Assembly (NCBI GenBank): GCA_963844235.1
Contig: CAWJNF010000005.1
Location: forward strand, 62,001-126,000
DNA from: CAWJNF01 sp963844235
GTDB lineage: Bacteria > Actinomycetota > Thermoleophilia > Gaiellales > Gaiellaceae
Reading direction: 5' to 3'
DNA length: 64,000 nt
The notes beneath the pieces are model-generated. The model was not told where the DNA came from, did not search any database, and saw only the letters and a list, made by a program, of their open reading frames with translations. This document shows, piece by piece, positions 40,472 through 48,740 of this stretch. Made by a program: the position numbers and the translations under genes. How positions within the stretch are numbered: position 1 is the first letter of the stretch; each line of letters begins with the position of its first letter.

Positions 40472-41887
40472 TCACCGGCCGAGCCGCCGCAGCGCCGCTC
40501 GCGCGGCCCAGTAGCCGCACATGCCGTGGACTCCTCCGCCCGGCGGCGTGGACGACGAGCACAGGAAGACACCGGGCAGCGGTGTCTCGTACGGGACGAG
40601 CCTCGCCACGGGCCTGGTGAGGAGCTGGCGCAGGTCCTGGAGGCCGCCGTTGATGTCGCCGCCGACGTAGTTGGCGTTGTAGCGCTCGAGCTCCTGCGGG
40701 CCCAGAACGTGCTGCGCGATCACTCGTTCGCGAAAGCCGGGCGCAAAGCGCTCGATCTGGGCCTCGATCCGCGCCGTCATGTCGACCCGGGACCCATTCG
40801 GCACGTGGCAGTAAGCCCAGACGGTGTGCTTGCCCGGCGGCGCCCGGCTCGGGTCGAAGAGGCTCTGCTGCGCGAGCAGAACGTAGGGCCGCTCCGATGT
40901 ACGCCCTGCGGCCACCGCAGCCTCGGACGCGGCGATCTCCTCGAGCGTCCCGCCGAGATGGACGGTGCCGGCGCGCGCGCACTCGGGAGCCCGCCACGGG
41001 ATCGGGCCGTCGACGGCCAGGTCGAGCTTGAACGCGCCGGGCCCGTAGCGAAATCGCTCGAGGCGGCGGCGATAGCCGGCCGGCAAGCGGCTACCGGCGA
41101 GGCGGAGAAGTTGCCGTGGCGTGACGTCGAGGAGCACGGTGCGTGCGCGCGGCAGCTCGGCCAGGGATTCCACACGCCGGCCGAGCTCGAGCTCACCCCC
41201 GAGCGAGCGCAGGCAGGCGGCGAGCGCTTCGGCGAGCGACTGCGAGCCACCTCGGGGCATGGGCCAGCCGACGTGATGGCCGAGCAGGCCGAGCGTGAGA
41301 CCGAAGCCCGCGCTCGGCGAGCTGGTGAGAGGAAGCAGCGAATGCGCGGCGAGCCCTGCGAAGAGGGCACGGGCCCGGGGGCTCGCAAAGCGACGGCGGG
41401 CCAGGCCGACGGCCGACTGGGCTCCGAGCAGGCCGAAGCGGGCGAGCGGCACGGGATGCTCGGGAACGCGGAGCGGGCCGAGGATGTCGGCGAGGAGATC
41501 GTCGGCGTCCGCGACGAGCGGTCCCATGAGCCTGCGATAGGCGCCCGCGTCGGCCCCGAGCCCCTGTGCTGTCGCCTCGACGGAGCGCTCGAGGAGCGCG
41601 GCCGTTCCGTCGTCGAAGGGGTGGGCCAGCGGCGCCGGCGGCTGGATCCACTCGAGGCCGTGCCGCTCGAGCTCGAGCGTTCCGAGGAACGGGGAGCCGA
41701 GACCGAGCGGATGGATGGCGGAGCAGACGTCGTGGCGGAAACCCGGAAGCGTCAGCTCCTGCGTTCGCATCCCACCGCCCGCGGTCGGCGCCGCCTCCAG
41801 GACGAGCACGGAGCAGCCCGCGCGCGCCAGCAGGATCGCTGCGGCGAGGCCGTTTGGCCCGGAGCCGACGACGACCGCGTCGTGCAT
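40472..41887 (-). CDS. FAD-dependent oxidoreductase, phytoene-desaturase-like
   Basis: The 471-residue protein opens with a Rossmann fold (DAVVVGSGPNGLAAAILLARAGCSVLVLEA, with GxGxxG), then GGGMRTQELTLPGFRHDVCSAIHPLG. It ends with the CrtI-type C-terminus (GVFLCSSSTPPGGGVHGMCGYWAARAAL), where FAD contacts GGGVHGM. Such enzymes desaturate or isomerise carotenoids or related lipids, but many are of unknown role. It is the last gene of the long minus-strand chain, 3 bp after the previous stop. No carotenoid genes are adjacent. Confidence 0.82.
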   Translation of the reverse strand: MHDAVVVGSGPNGLAAAILLARAGCSVLVLEAAPTAGGGMRTQELTLPGFRHDVCSAIHPLGLGSPFLGTLELERHGLEWIQPPAPLAHPFDDGTAALLERSVEATAQGLGADAGAYRRLMGPLVADADDLLADILGPLRVPEHPVPLARFGLLGAQSAVGLARRRFASPRARALFAGLAAHSLLPLTSSPSAGFGLTLGLLGHHVGWPMPRGGSQSLAEALAACLRSLGGELELGRRVESLAELPRARTVLLDVTPRQLLRLAGSRLPAGYRRRLERFRYGPGAFKLDLAVDGPIPWRAPECARAGTVHLGGTLEEIAASEAAVAAGRTSERPYVLLAQQSLFDPSRAPPGKHTVWAYCHVPNGSRVDMTARIEAQIERFAPGFRERVIAQHVLGPQELERYNANYVGGDINGGLQDLRQLLTRPVARLVPYETPLPGVFLCSSSTPPGGGVHGMCGYWAARAALRRLGR

Positions 41888-41890
41888 CCT

Positions 41891-42607
41891 CTAACCGCGC
41901 GCCTGATTCCTCCCGCGGCGTGGGCGCATTGCGTGCAGGGTCGAGCGGATGGGCGCCGAGTGCCTGACGTTTCCGGCCTTCGACCACTGGCGCCGGCGGT
42001 CGACGCAGACGACCTGCGTCTCGACGGGGGCCGTGACACCGAGGTGGGCGGCAAGGTTGGCCAGCGTCTGCTCCCAGAAGCGGTCCTCCACGCGGTGCCC
42101 GCCGAGAGCGAGTCCGAGCTCTGTCAGGGGGTCCTGCGCCCGTACGAGCAGTTGTGCCTGAGCCACGGTCTCCCCATCCTGCTCGTGGGCGCTGAACGTG
42201 ATCCAGCCGGCGAGCATGTGACCCTGGGGCGTCATCTCCGTGAACGACACGTCGTCGGCGTGGAGTGTCATCACACCGGTCGAGAGCTTGAGCCCGGCGG
42301 GTCCGGCCGCCTTGATCAACGCGACCTCGCCCGGCTCGATGCCGGTGAGCGACGGGTAGAAGGTGTTCCCTTCCGGCCAGAACTCGGCGAACCGTTCCTT
42401 CCAGATGCCGATCACCTCTGCCGGGGTGAGCTGCGAGCCCTCCAGCCGGACGCGGTACGTCTTCTGCCACATCTTCCCGAAGCCCTGGAGCGGGCCGAGC
42501 AGGCGCTTGCCCTCGACGAGGTTGGCGGCTCCCTCCGGCACGGACTCGACGTGCAGCGTCGAGACCGGCTTCGCCCAGTGCCCTGCGTCGCGCGGTGTCT
42601 CGTTCAT
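41891..42607 (-). CDS. Conserved hypothetical protein, function unknown
   Basis: 238 residues. ATG 42607 is preferred to the GTG at 42622 because AAGGAGGAG lies just ahead of it. The soluble alpha/beta protein contains LQGFGKMWQKTYRVRLEG, WPEGNTFYPSLTGIEPGEVALI and SFTEMTPQGHMLAGWITFSAHEQDG. I recall similar uncharacterised proteins in Actinobacteria and Chloroflexi, sometimes near SpoIIE-type phosphatases. No catalytic motif is evident. A lipid- or ligand-binding fold is a guess. It lies between the STAS genes and the FAD oxidoreductase in the same transcription unit. Confidence 0.6.
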   Translation of the reverse strand: MNETPRDAGHWAKPVSTLHVESVPEGAANLVEGKRLLGPLQGFGKMWQKTYRVRLEGSQLTPAEVIGIWKERFAEFWPEGNTFYPSLTGIEPGEVALIKAAGPAGLKLSTGVMTLHADDVSFTEMTPQGHMLAGWITFSAHEQDGETVAQAQLLVRAQDPLTELGLALGGHRVEDRFWEQTLANLAAHLGVTAPVETQVVCVDRRRQWSKAGNVRHSAPIRSTLHAMRPRRGRNQARG

Positions 42608-42622
42608 CGTCTCCTCCTTCAC

Positions 42623-42973
42623 TCAGGCGACGGCTGCGAGCGCGTCGGCCTCCGAGTCGTAGATTCCGATGGCTTCGTCGAGGCGGGTGAGCTCGAAGAT
42701 CTGCCGGTAGTGCTCGTTGAGGCCGACGGCGAGCAGCTTCTGCTTCGCCCGATTCGCTCGCACGAGCACGGTGACGAGCAGTCCGATCCCGCTCGAGTTC
42801 ATGTACTCGAGCTCGCTGAAGTTGAGCACGAGCGCCCGCACTTCCTCGCCTCCCGCGCGGGCGTAGGCGTCCATCAGCGCTTCCTCGCTTGCGGCCGTGA
42901 GCTCGCCGCGTACGTCCACGACCCGGGCGCCGTGACCGGCGTCCCGCACCTCCAGGTTGAGCGTCGTCTGCAT
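42623..42973 (-). CDS. STAS-domain anti-sigma factor antagonist 2
   Basis: 116 residues. ATG 42973 follows GGAAGGAGG. Single STAS domain: VVDVRGELTAASEEALMDAYARA and VLNFSELEYMNSSGIGLLVTVLVRA, in which the second Ser of NSSG is the expected phosphorylation site, then LAVGLNEHYRQIFELTRLDEAI. It would bind an anti-sigma kinase when dephosphorylated. It sits next to a second STAS protein and downstream of the SpoIIE-HATPase gene, a partner-switching set. Confidence 0.87.
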   Translation of the reverse strand: MQTTLNLEVRDAGHGARVVDVRGELTAASEEALMDAYARAGGEEVRALVLNFSELEYMNSSGIGLLVTVLVRANRAKQKLLAVGLNEHYRQIFELTRLDEAIGIYDSEADALAAVA

Positions 42974-42986
42974 GCGTCCTCCTTCC

Positions 42987-43322
42987 TCAGCTCGCGTCCT
43001 CGTCCGGAAGGATCCGGACGAAGTCCGCGATGCGGGTGATCTCGAAGATCTCGCGGTAGTGGTCGGTGAGGCCTCGGGCCTCGAGCTCCACGCGGTCACG
43101 GCGTCCCTTCGCAAGCAGCCCGACGAGGAGCGCAATGCCGGTCGAGTTGATGTATCCGACGCGGCTGAAGTCGAGTGTGACGACCCGCGCCCCGTTGCCC
43201 GTCGCCTCCGCGTAGGCGGCTTCCAGCGCAGCTTCGGCGCCACTGTCGACGTCGCCCTCGAGCTCGACGACAGCCGTCTCGGCCGCCGGCGACACGCGCG
43301 CCTCAAACCGACTCGTCTGCAT
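42987..43322 (-). CDS. STAS-domain anti-sigma factor antagonist 1
   Basis: The 111-residue STAS protein has VVELEGDVDSGAEAALEAAYAEA and TLDFSRVGYINSTGIALLVGLLAKG, with phosphorylatable Ser/Thr in NSTG, then EARGLTDHYREIFEITRIADFV. It is clearly paralogous to the next gene, about one third identical by eye. Its ATG lies 20 bp inside the end of the SpoIIE-HATPase gene, so the two are translationally coupled. Confidence 0.88.
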   Translation of the reverse strand: MQTSRFEARVSPAAETAVVELEGDVDSGAEAALEAAYAEATGNGARVVTLDFSRVGYINSTGIALLVGLLAKGRRDRVELEARGLTDHYREIFEITRIADFVRILPDEDAS

Positions 43323-44922
43323 CCACGTCTCCTCCCAGCCGGAACGCGAGCTCGAGCGTGTGGCTCTCGCCCTCGGTCCACGTCTCGATGTCGTCAGCCA
43401 TGTGCTCGATCAGAAACAGGCCCCAGCCGCGTGGCTTTTGCTCGCCCGCGAGCTTCGCCTCGAGGTCGGGTCGTTCGGGCTCGACGATCGGGCGCGCTCC
43501 GCCGCCGTCCGTGATTCGCACACGGAGCCGCTCGCTGTCGGCGAGCACCTCGATGGCAACAGGCACCTCGGGTCGTGAGTCGTTGCCGTGCTCGATCGCG
43601 TTCATGGCAGCCTCGGAGACGGCTGTCCGCAACCGTTCGAGCGTCGTCGCCGGAACGGCGAGTCGCGCGACTGCCGTCGTGACACGCTCCATGGCCTCCC
43701 GCTCGTTGCCGGGCACGCTCGCCAGCTCGAATGCGGCGAGCACCGTGCCGTTTCCGCCTGCAGAGGTCACCGGCTGCGGCGCCCGTTCGAGCGCGACAAG
43801 CGTGATGTCGTCCTCCTGCTCCCAGGCCGAGCCCGTGAAGCGGTCGAGCTCAGCGAGCAGCCCCTCGACCGGTGAGGTCGAGGCGGTCGAGAGCCCCATG
43901 AGCTCCCGCAGGCGCGGGAAGCCGAACATCTCGCCGCCCGGATCGTGCGCCTCCACGAGGCCGTCCGAGTAGAGGAGCAGGCACTCGCCGGGCTCGAGCA
44001 CGGCCTCCTTCTCGTCGTACTCCATCTCCGGCATCAGGCCCAGCGGCATGCCCGTTGCGCGAAGCTCCACCGAGCCGCTCGCCGTGCGCACGCACGGCAG
44101 GTTGTGGCCGGCGTTCGCGTAGCGGAGCACCCCGGTCGACGGCTCGAGAACAGCGAAGAGGCACGTGACGAACATCTTCGGCGGCATGTCGGGGCAGAGC
44201 AGGTCGTTCGCTCGGCGCAACACCGCCGCGGGGGAGGACTGTCGCTGCGACGTAGCCCGCAAGATGCTCCGCGTCGCCGCCATCACCATCGCGGCCGGGA
44301 CACCCTTGTCGGTCACGTCGCCGACCACGAAGGCGACTCGGCCACCGTCGAGCTCGATGACGTCGTAGAAGTCGCCGCCGACCTCTCGGGCCGGCTTGTA
44401 GTGGGCCGAGATCTCCCAGCCGGCGAGATCGGGGAGCTCGCGCGGAAGGAAGTTCTGCTGGATGAGCCGGGCGACCTCGAGCTCCTGCTCGATCCGCTCG
44501 TGCTGACGCGCCTGTATCTCCTGCTCGCGCACGAGCTGGCCGACCCGGAGTGCCGGCGCGGCCTGGGCCGCGAGGCTGTCGAGCAGCCGGCGATCGTCCG
44601 TCGAGTAGTCCTGATCCGAGAGCCGCGGCCCGAGGTTGAGCAGGCCGATCAGCTCGCCCTGGCTGACGAGCGGCACGACGAGCTTCACACCCGTCGCTCG
44701 TAGCGCCGCGAGCGCCGGCGAGTCGAGGTCGAGGCTGTCGACGTCGATTGCGCCAGAGGCGCTCTCGAAGTACGCGACGAGCGGGTCGTTGGGAGCGATG
44801 TCGAGATCGAGCGCTCCGGCAGGCGTCGCCGGCGTGTGCGCGGCGAGATCTCTCGCTTCGTCCGACGGAAGCGCGGGATCCTGTGGCTGCGCTCGACGGA
44901 AGATGTGGGACAAACGCGTCAT
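43303..44922 (-). CDS. GAF - SpoIIE phosphatase - HATPase anti-sigma kinase fusion
   Basis: 539 residues, soluble. A GAF-like domain (about 45-165) has DSPALAALRATGVKLVVPLVSQGELIGLLNLGPRLSDQDYSTDD. A coiled coil follows (REQEIQARQHERIEQELEVARLIQQNFLP). The PP2C/SpoIIE phosphatase (about 190-395) has REVGGDFYDVI and VVGDVTDKGVPAAMVMA as metal Asp sites, and NAGHNLP. The RsbW-type HATPase (about 410-530) has RLRTAVSEAAMNAIEHGN (N-box) and KPRGWGLFLIEHMADDIE. So one protein can both dephosphorylate a STAS antagonist and act as its kinase or anti-sigma. Its ATG overlaps the stop of the upstream receptor gene (44919-44922). Confidence 0.9.
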   Translation of the reverse strand: MTRLSHIFRRAQPQDPALPSDEARDLAAHTPATPAGALDLDIAPNDPLVAYFESASGAIDVDSLDLDSPALAALRATGVKLVVPLVSQGELIGLLNLGPRLSDQDYSTDDRRLLDSLAAQAAPALRVGQLVREQEIQARQHERIEQELEVARLIQQNFLPRELPDLAGWEISAHYKPAREVGGDFYDVIELDGGRVAFVVGDVTDKGVPAAMVMAATRSILRATSQRQSSPAAVLRRANDLLCPDMPPKMFVTCLFAVLEPSTGVLRYANAGHNLPCVRTASGSVELRATGMPLGLMPEMEYDEKEAVLEPGECLLLYSDGLVEAHDPGGEMFGFPRLRELMGLSTASTSPVEGLLAELDRFTGSAWEQEDDITLVALERAPQPVTSAGGNGTVLAAFELASVPGNEREAMERVTTAVARLAVPATTLERLRTAVSEAAMNAIEHGNDSRPEVPVAIEVLADSERLRVRITDGGGARPIVEPERPDLEAKLAGEQKPRGWGLFLIEHMADDIETWTEGESHTLELAFRLGGDVDADESV

Positions 44923-46188
44923 TGCTGTGCTCCTGTTGTACGGCCACGCCGTCCGGCGGGCGTTACGGCATCCGTTACGGCGGGACGAAGCCAGAGCGAC
45001 ACACGCTCGGGCTCCAGCGTTCCCCGCACCACGCTGGTGAGCTCGCCGTGGAGCGTGGCGATGTCGATCTCGTCGCGCAGCCGGGCGGAGAAGGCCTCGA
45101 GCGTGCGCTGGGCGTCATAGCGGCGGCGGTAGAAGCGCCGGTCGACCGCTCGCTGAACTCGGGCCCGCACGGGACGAAAGAGCGCGGCCACGGCGAGCGT
45201 GGAGACGGCGATGGCCAGGTCGGAGCCACCGCCGAAGGAGGAGAAGACCTCCTGGAGCCCGAGCACGGTCCCGAAGTAGACGCCGACGAGCAGCGCCGAG
45301 ACGGCGGCGTACACGACGGCCCGGTTGACAATCCGGTCGATGTCGTAGAGCCGGTAGCGAAGAATGGCGATTCCGGCCGCCAGCGGGATCGTGGCGATGG
45401 CCAGGAGCAGCAGCGGCTCCCAGACGGCGCCATCGTCGATGTACCAGAAGAGGAGCGGGCCGCTCGCAAAGGTGGCGCCCACGAGGCCGGCGGCGCTCGC
45501 GACCCACTTGAGCTGCTGGCGCTCGAGCCCTGTTGCCCGGCGGAAGCGGAGGACGAGCGAGGCTGCCGAGACGACAATCCCGACGAACATGAGAATGGAG
45601 GCGACAGTCGCGACGCTTTCGAGCGCGTCCGCGAGAGGGCCTTCGGCTGCGTATGGATTCGTCAGAGGCTCGAAGTCCTCGAGCGTGTGGGGGCTGAACA
45701 TCTCTCCGAGCAGAGCGAGCACGATGGCGCCGACAACGATCCAGACGACAGGCACCCAGCGCCTGGACAGCAGGCGACCCTCGGGGAAGAGGAGGAAGAG
45801 GAGTGTCGCGGCGAGGAACAGCGGTGGCAGAAGGAGCCACGACCCCAGCCAGGCCATGGTCTCGCCGGCCGGAAGGGAGCCGGGCTCGGTCAGCAGCGCG
45901 TAGAGGGCGTACTGGTTCGCGAAAGCAGCGACCGCGAACAGGCTTCCCAGGCCGACGAAGATCCAGCCGATCGGGTTCTGAGGGCGGCGAGAGGCGATGA
46001 GGGCGCCGACGGCCGGAAAGGTCAGCGACGACGATACCGAACAGGGCGTCGCCGATCCGTGACGACCCGAAATTGCTGACGCCAGGCGTCGAGCTGTTGA
46101 GGATCAGGAAGACGAGCGCGGCGAACGCCAGCGCGATCGCGATCGCGCAAACCGCCCAGGCCAGACGGGTCGTGCCCCGCCGGCTCAT
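44919..46188 (-). CDS. Array receptor 7: multi-spanning membrane sensor module (frameshifted)
   Basis: It starts at ATG 46188 (MSRRGTTRLAWAVCAIAIALAFAALVF), overlapping the previous stop by 4 bp. A single-base frameshift near 46030 separates GDALFGIVV from LTFPAVGALIASRRPQNPIGWIF; the rest is open to 44919. About eight transmembrane helices follow, with GLERQQLKWVASAAGL and RYRLYDIDRIVNRAVVY linkers. The soluble C-terminal tail reads RRFYRRRYDAQRTLEAFSARLRDEID...VSLWLRP. This tail normally continues into a GAF/SpoIIE protein in relatives I remember; here that part is the next gene, joined by an ATGA overlap. No catalytic domain of its own. Confidence 0.78.
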
Positions 46189-47403
46189 CGCTGCACCTTC
46201 GGTCCTCGGAGCCAGAGCGACACCTGATCGGGTTCCAGCGTTCGCCCCACCACGTCGGTGAGCTCGCCCTGGAGCGACGCGATGTCGACCTCGTCGCGGA
46301 GGCGGGCCGCGAACGCCTCGAGCGTCCTCTGCGCGTCGTAGCGCCGGCGGTAGAAGCGCCGGTCGACTGTCCGCTGGACTCGGGTCCGCAATGGGCCGGA
46401 AGAGCGCGGCGACGGCGAGCGTGGAAACGGCGATGGCCAGGTCGGAGCCGCCGCCGAAGGATGAGAACACCTCCTGGAGCCCGAGGACGATCCCGAAGTA
46501 CGCGCCGGCGAGGAGCGCCGAGACCGCGCCGTAGACGACCGCGCGGTTGACGATACGGTCGAGCTCGTAGAGGCGGTAGCGGAGGATTGCGATCCCGGCC
46601 GCGATGGGGATGGTGGCGACTGCAAGCAGCAGAACCGGCTCCCAGGGCCCGTCGTCGATCCACCAGAAGAGGAGCGGGCCGCTGGCCCACGCGACAGCCA
46701 CCAGGCCCGCTGCGCTCGCCACCCATTTGAGCTGCTGCCGCTCGAGTCCTGTCGACCGGCGAAACCGCAGGATCAGCGAGATCGCCGACGCGATGAGGCT
46801 TGCGAGCATCAGCACGAACGCGACGTTCGCGACGATCTCGAGGGCATCGGCAGCCGCACCTGCGACTGCGTACGGGTTCTCGATCGACTCGAAGTCCTCG
46901 AGCGGGCCGGGCAAGAACATCTCGGCGAGCAGGGCCAGCACGATCCCGCCCGCGGAGGCCCAGAGGACCGGCAGCCAGCGCCGCGAGAGAAGACGGCCGT
47001 TGGGGAAGAGGAGGAAGACCAGGGTTCCGCTCAGGATGAGCGGAGCCAGGAAGAGCCAGGACTGCACCCAGGCCATCGCCATGCCTGCCGGCAGCGCCCC
47101 CGGCTCGGCGACGAGCGCGTAGGTCGCGTACTCGTTTGCGAAGGCCGAGATCGCGAACATCGCTCCCAGGCTGAGGAAGATCCAGCCGATCGGGTTCTCG
47201 GGTCGGCGGGAGGCGACGAGCGCCCCTACGGTCGAGAACGTGAGCAGAGCGACTAGGAAGAACGCGTTACCGACCTGCGACCCGATCGTGCTCTCGTCGG
47301 AGTTCGAATGGTTGAGAAAGACGAACGCAAGAGCGGCCGAGGTCAGTACGACGGACGCCGCGAAAGCGCCCCAGGCGAGGCGGGTAGCCGTGCGGCTGCT
47401 CAC
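46185..47403 (-). CDS. Array receptor 6: multi-spanning membrane sensor module (frameshifted)
   Basis: Starts at GTG 47403 (MSSRTATRLAWGAFAASVVLTSAALAF), overlapping the cyclase stop. It is intact for about 335 residues: helices with ASRRPENPIGWIFLSLG, LLFPNGRLLSRRWLPVLW and ERQQLKWVASAAGLVAVAW, then RYRLYELDRIVNRAVVYGAVSALLAG and GGSDLAIAVSTLAVAALFRP. One base is out of register near 46390; the other frame then gives RTRVQRTVDRRFYRRRYDAQ to VSLWLRGPKVQR and a stop at 46185. It is the closest paralog of receptor 7, so probably a recent duplicate. Ligand unknown. Confidence 0.78.
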
Positions 47404-48740
47404 CGCTCCACCTCGGCGGCGAAGAGCTGACGCTCGCCCTGCACGCCCTTGAGCTCACGGGTGCGAGGGTCTTCGAAGCTCACGCCGGAGCCGGCCACGA
47501 GCTCGCGGACAGTGCTCGAGACGAGGATCTCGCCGGCGCCGGCCATCTCGGCGACCCGCGCTCCGATGTGCACCGCGATGCCGCCCAGGTCGTCGCCGTG
47601 GAGCTCGCACTCTCCTGCGTGGACACCGGCGCGGAGCTCGAGACCGAGCGGCCGGACGCTGTCCCGAACGGCGGCGGCGCAGCGGATCGCCTGTGTCGGG
47701 CTGTCGAAGGCCGCGAAGAAGCCGTCGCCGGTCGTCCGGAGCTCGCGACCGCGGAAGCGATCGAGCTCCCTTCGCATCAGCTCGTTGTGCCGCTCGAGCA
47801 GCTCCTTCCAGCGACTGTCGCCGAGCCTCGTCACGAGCTCCGTCGAGCCGACGATGTCGGTGAAGAGCAGGGTCGTGAGCACACGCTCGGGCTCGGGAGC
47901 AGTCCGGCGCGCACCGGTCACGAGCTCCTCGACCTCGCCGACGAGCGTCTCCGCGTCGCCGGCGAACGGCCAGTGGTCGTCCCCGGGCAGCTCGACGAGT
48001 CGCGCGCCGTGGATGTGATCGGCCAGGTAGCGGGAGTGACCGACGTCGACGAACCGGTCGCCCCTCCGGTGGAGGACGAGCGTTGGCGCCCGGAGCCCGT
48101 CGAGCCGATCGCGCACGTCGAGCGCGGTGTTCATCCGCATGAGCGAGACCGCGCGCCCGGGGCTCGCTCCGAGCCGCAGGAGCCGGGCGAACCAGCTCCG
48201 GTAGGCCTCGTCGTCTGCCAGGCTCGGCGCAAGAAGCGCGGCGCCGTCGGCGGAGCCCCAGCCCTCCTCGGTCGCCGAAAGGTAGAGCTGGATCGCTGCC
48301 GGCGACCAGCCGAGGTCGTAGCCGTCGCCCTGTGTGAACTTCGCCAGGCCGGCGTAGAGGGCGAGAGCCGCCACGCGCTCGGGGTGCTCGGCGGCGAAGA
48401 GCGCGGCCAGCGCAGCGCCGTCGAACACGCCGAGGAGGGCTGCGCGCTCGGAGCCGGCCGCGTCGAGCACGGCGCTGATATCCCCGATCCGCGCCTCCGG
48501 GGCGGGTAGGCCGTCCACGGGATCGGACATGCCCGTGCCGCGCTTGTCGAACACGATCAGGCGCGAGAAGGCCGCGAGCCGCCGCAGGAAGCGGGCAGAC
48601 GCCGGCAGCTCCCAGCTCAATTCAGCGTGCGACAGGAACCCCGGCACGAGCATCAGATCGACTGGCCCCTCGCCCACGACCTGGTACGCGATCGTGACCT
48701 CGCCGCTGCGGGCGTAGCGCGTGTCGACTTGTGGCGTCAT
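47400..48740 (-). CDS. Alpha/beta-hydrolase fold fused to class III adenylyl/guanylyl cyclase
   Basis: 446 residues, intact. N-terminal alpha/beta-hydrolase (about 10-275): MLVPGFLSHAELSWE oxyanion strand, and RLIVFDKRGTGMSDP. The nucleophile elbow reads GVFDG (Phe106) where active enzymes have GxSxG, while the acid (Asp228, RRGDRF) and His256 (GDDHWPF) are kept, so hydrolysis is unlikely and a ligand-sensing role is inferred. C-terminal cyclase (about 288-446): LLFTDIVGSTELV (Asp295) and LRTTGDGFFAAFD (Asp339) bind the two metals. It makes cAMP or cGMP in the cytoplasm. It is flanked by receptor genes with 4-bp overlaps on both sides, so expressed with them. Confidence 0.88.
   Translation of the reverse strand: MTPQVDTRYARSGEVTIAYQVVGEGPVDLMLVPGFLSHAELSWELPASARFLRRLAAFSRLIVFDKRGTGMSDPVDGLPAPEARIGDISAVLDAAGSERAALLGVFDGAALAALFAAEHPERVAALALYAGLAKFTQGDGYDLGWSPAAIQLYLSATEEGWGSADGAALLAPSLADDEAYRSWFARLLRLGASPGRAVSLMRMNTALDVRDRLDGLRAPTLVLHRRGDRFVDVGHSRYLADHIHGARLVELPGDDHWPFAGDAETLVGEVEELVTGARRTAPEPERVLTTLLFTDIVGSTELVTRLGDSRWKELLERHNELMRRELDRFRGRELRTTGDGFFAAFDSPTQAIRCAAAVRDSVRPLGLELRAGVHAGECELHGDDLGGIAVHIGARVAEMAGAGEILVSSTVRELVAGSGVSFEDPRTRELKGVQGERQLFAAEVER

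Noticed and set aside
40526..43039. 837-codon plus-strand frame opposite the FAD oxidoreductase and STAS genes
   Set aside because: It spans four well-supported minus-strand genes and has no domain; open only because of base composition.
44961..44981. GTTACGG direct repeats at the end of receptor 7, resembling the CGTTACGG operator arm at 55296
   Set aside because: They encode the AVTDAVT tail of receptor 7; a chance match in coding sequence is simpler.
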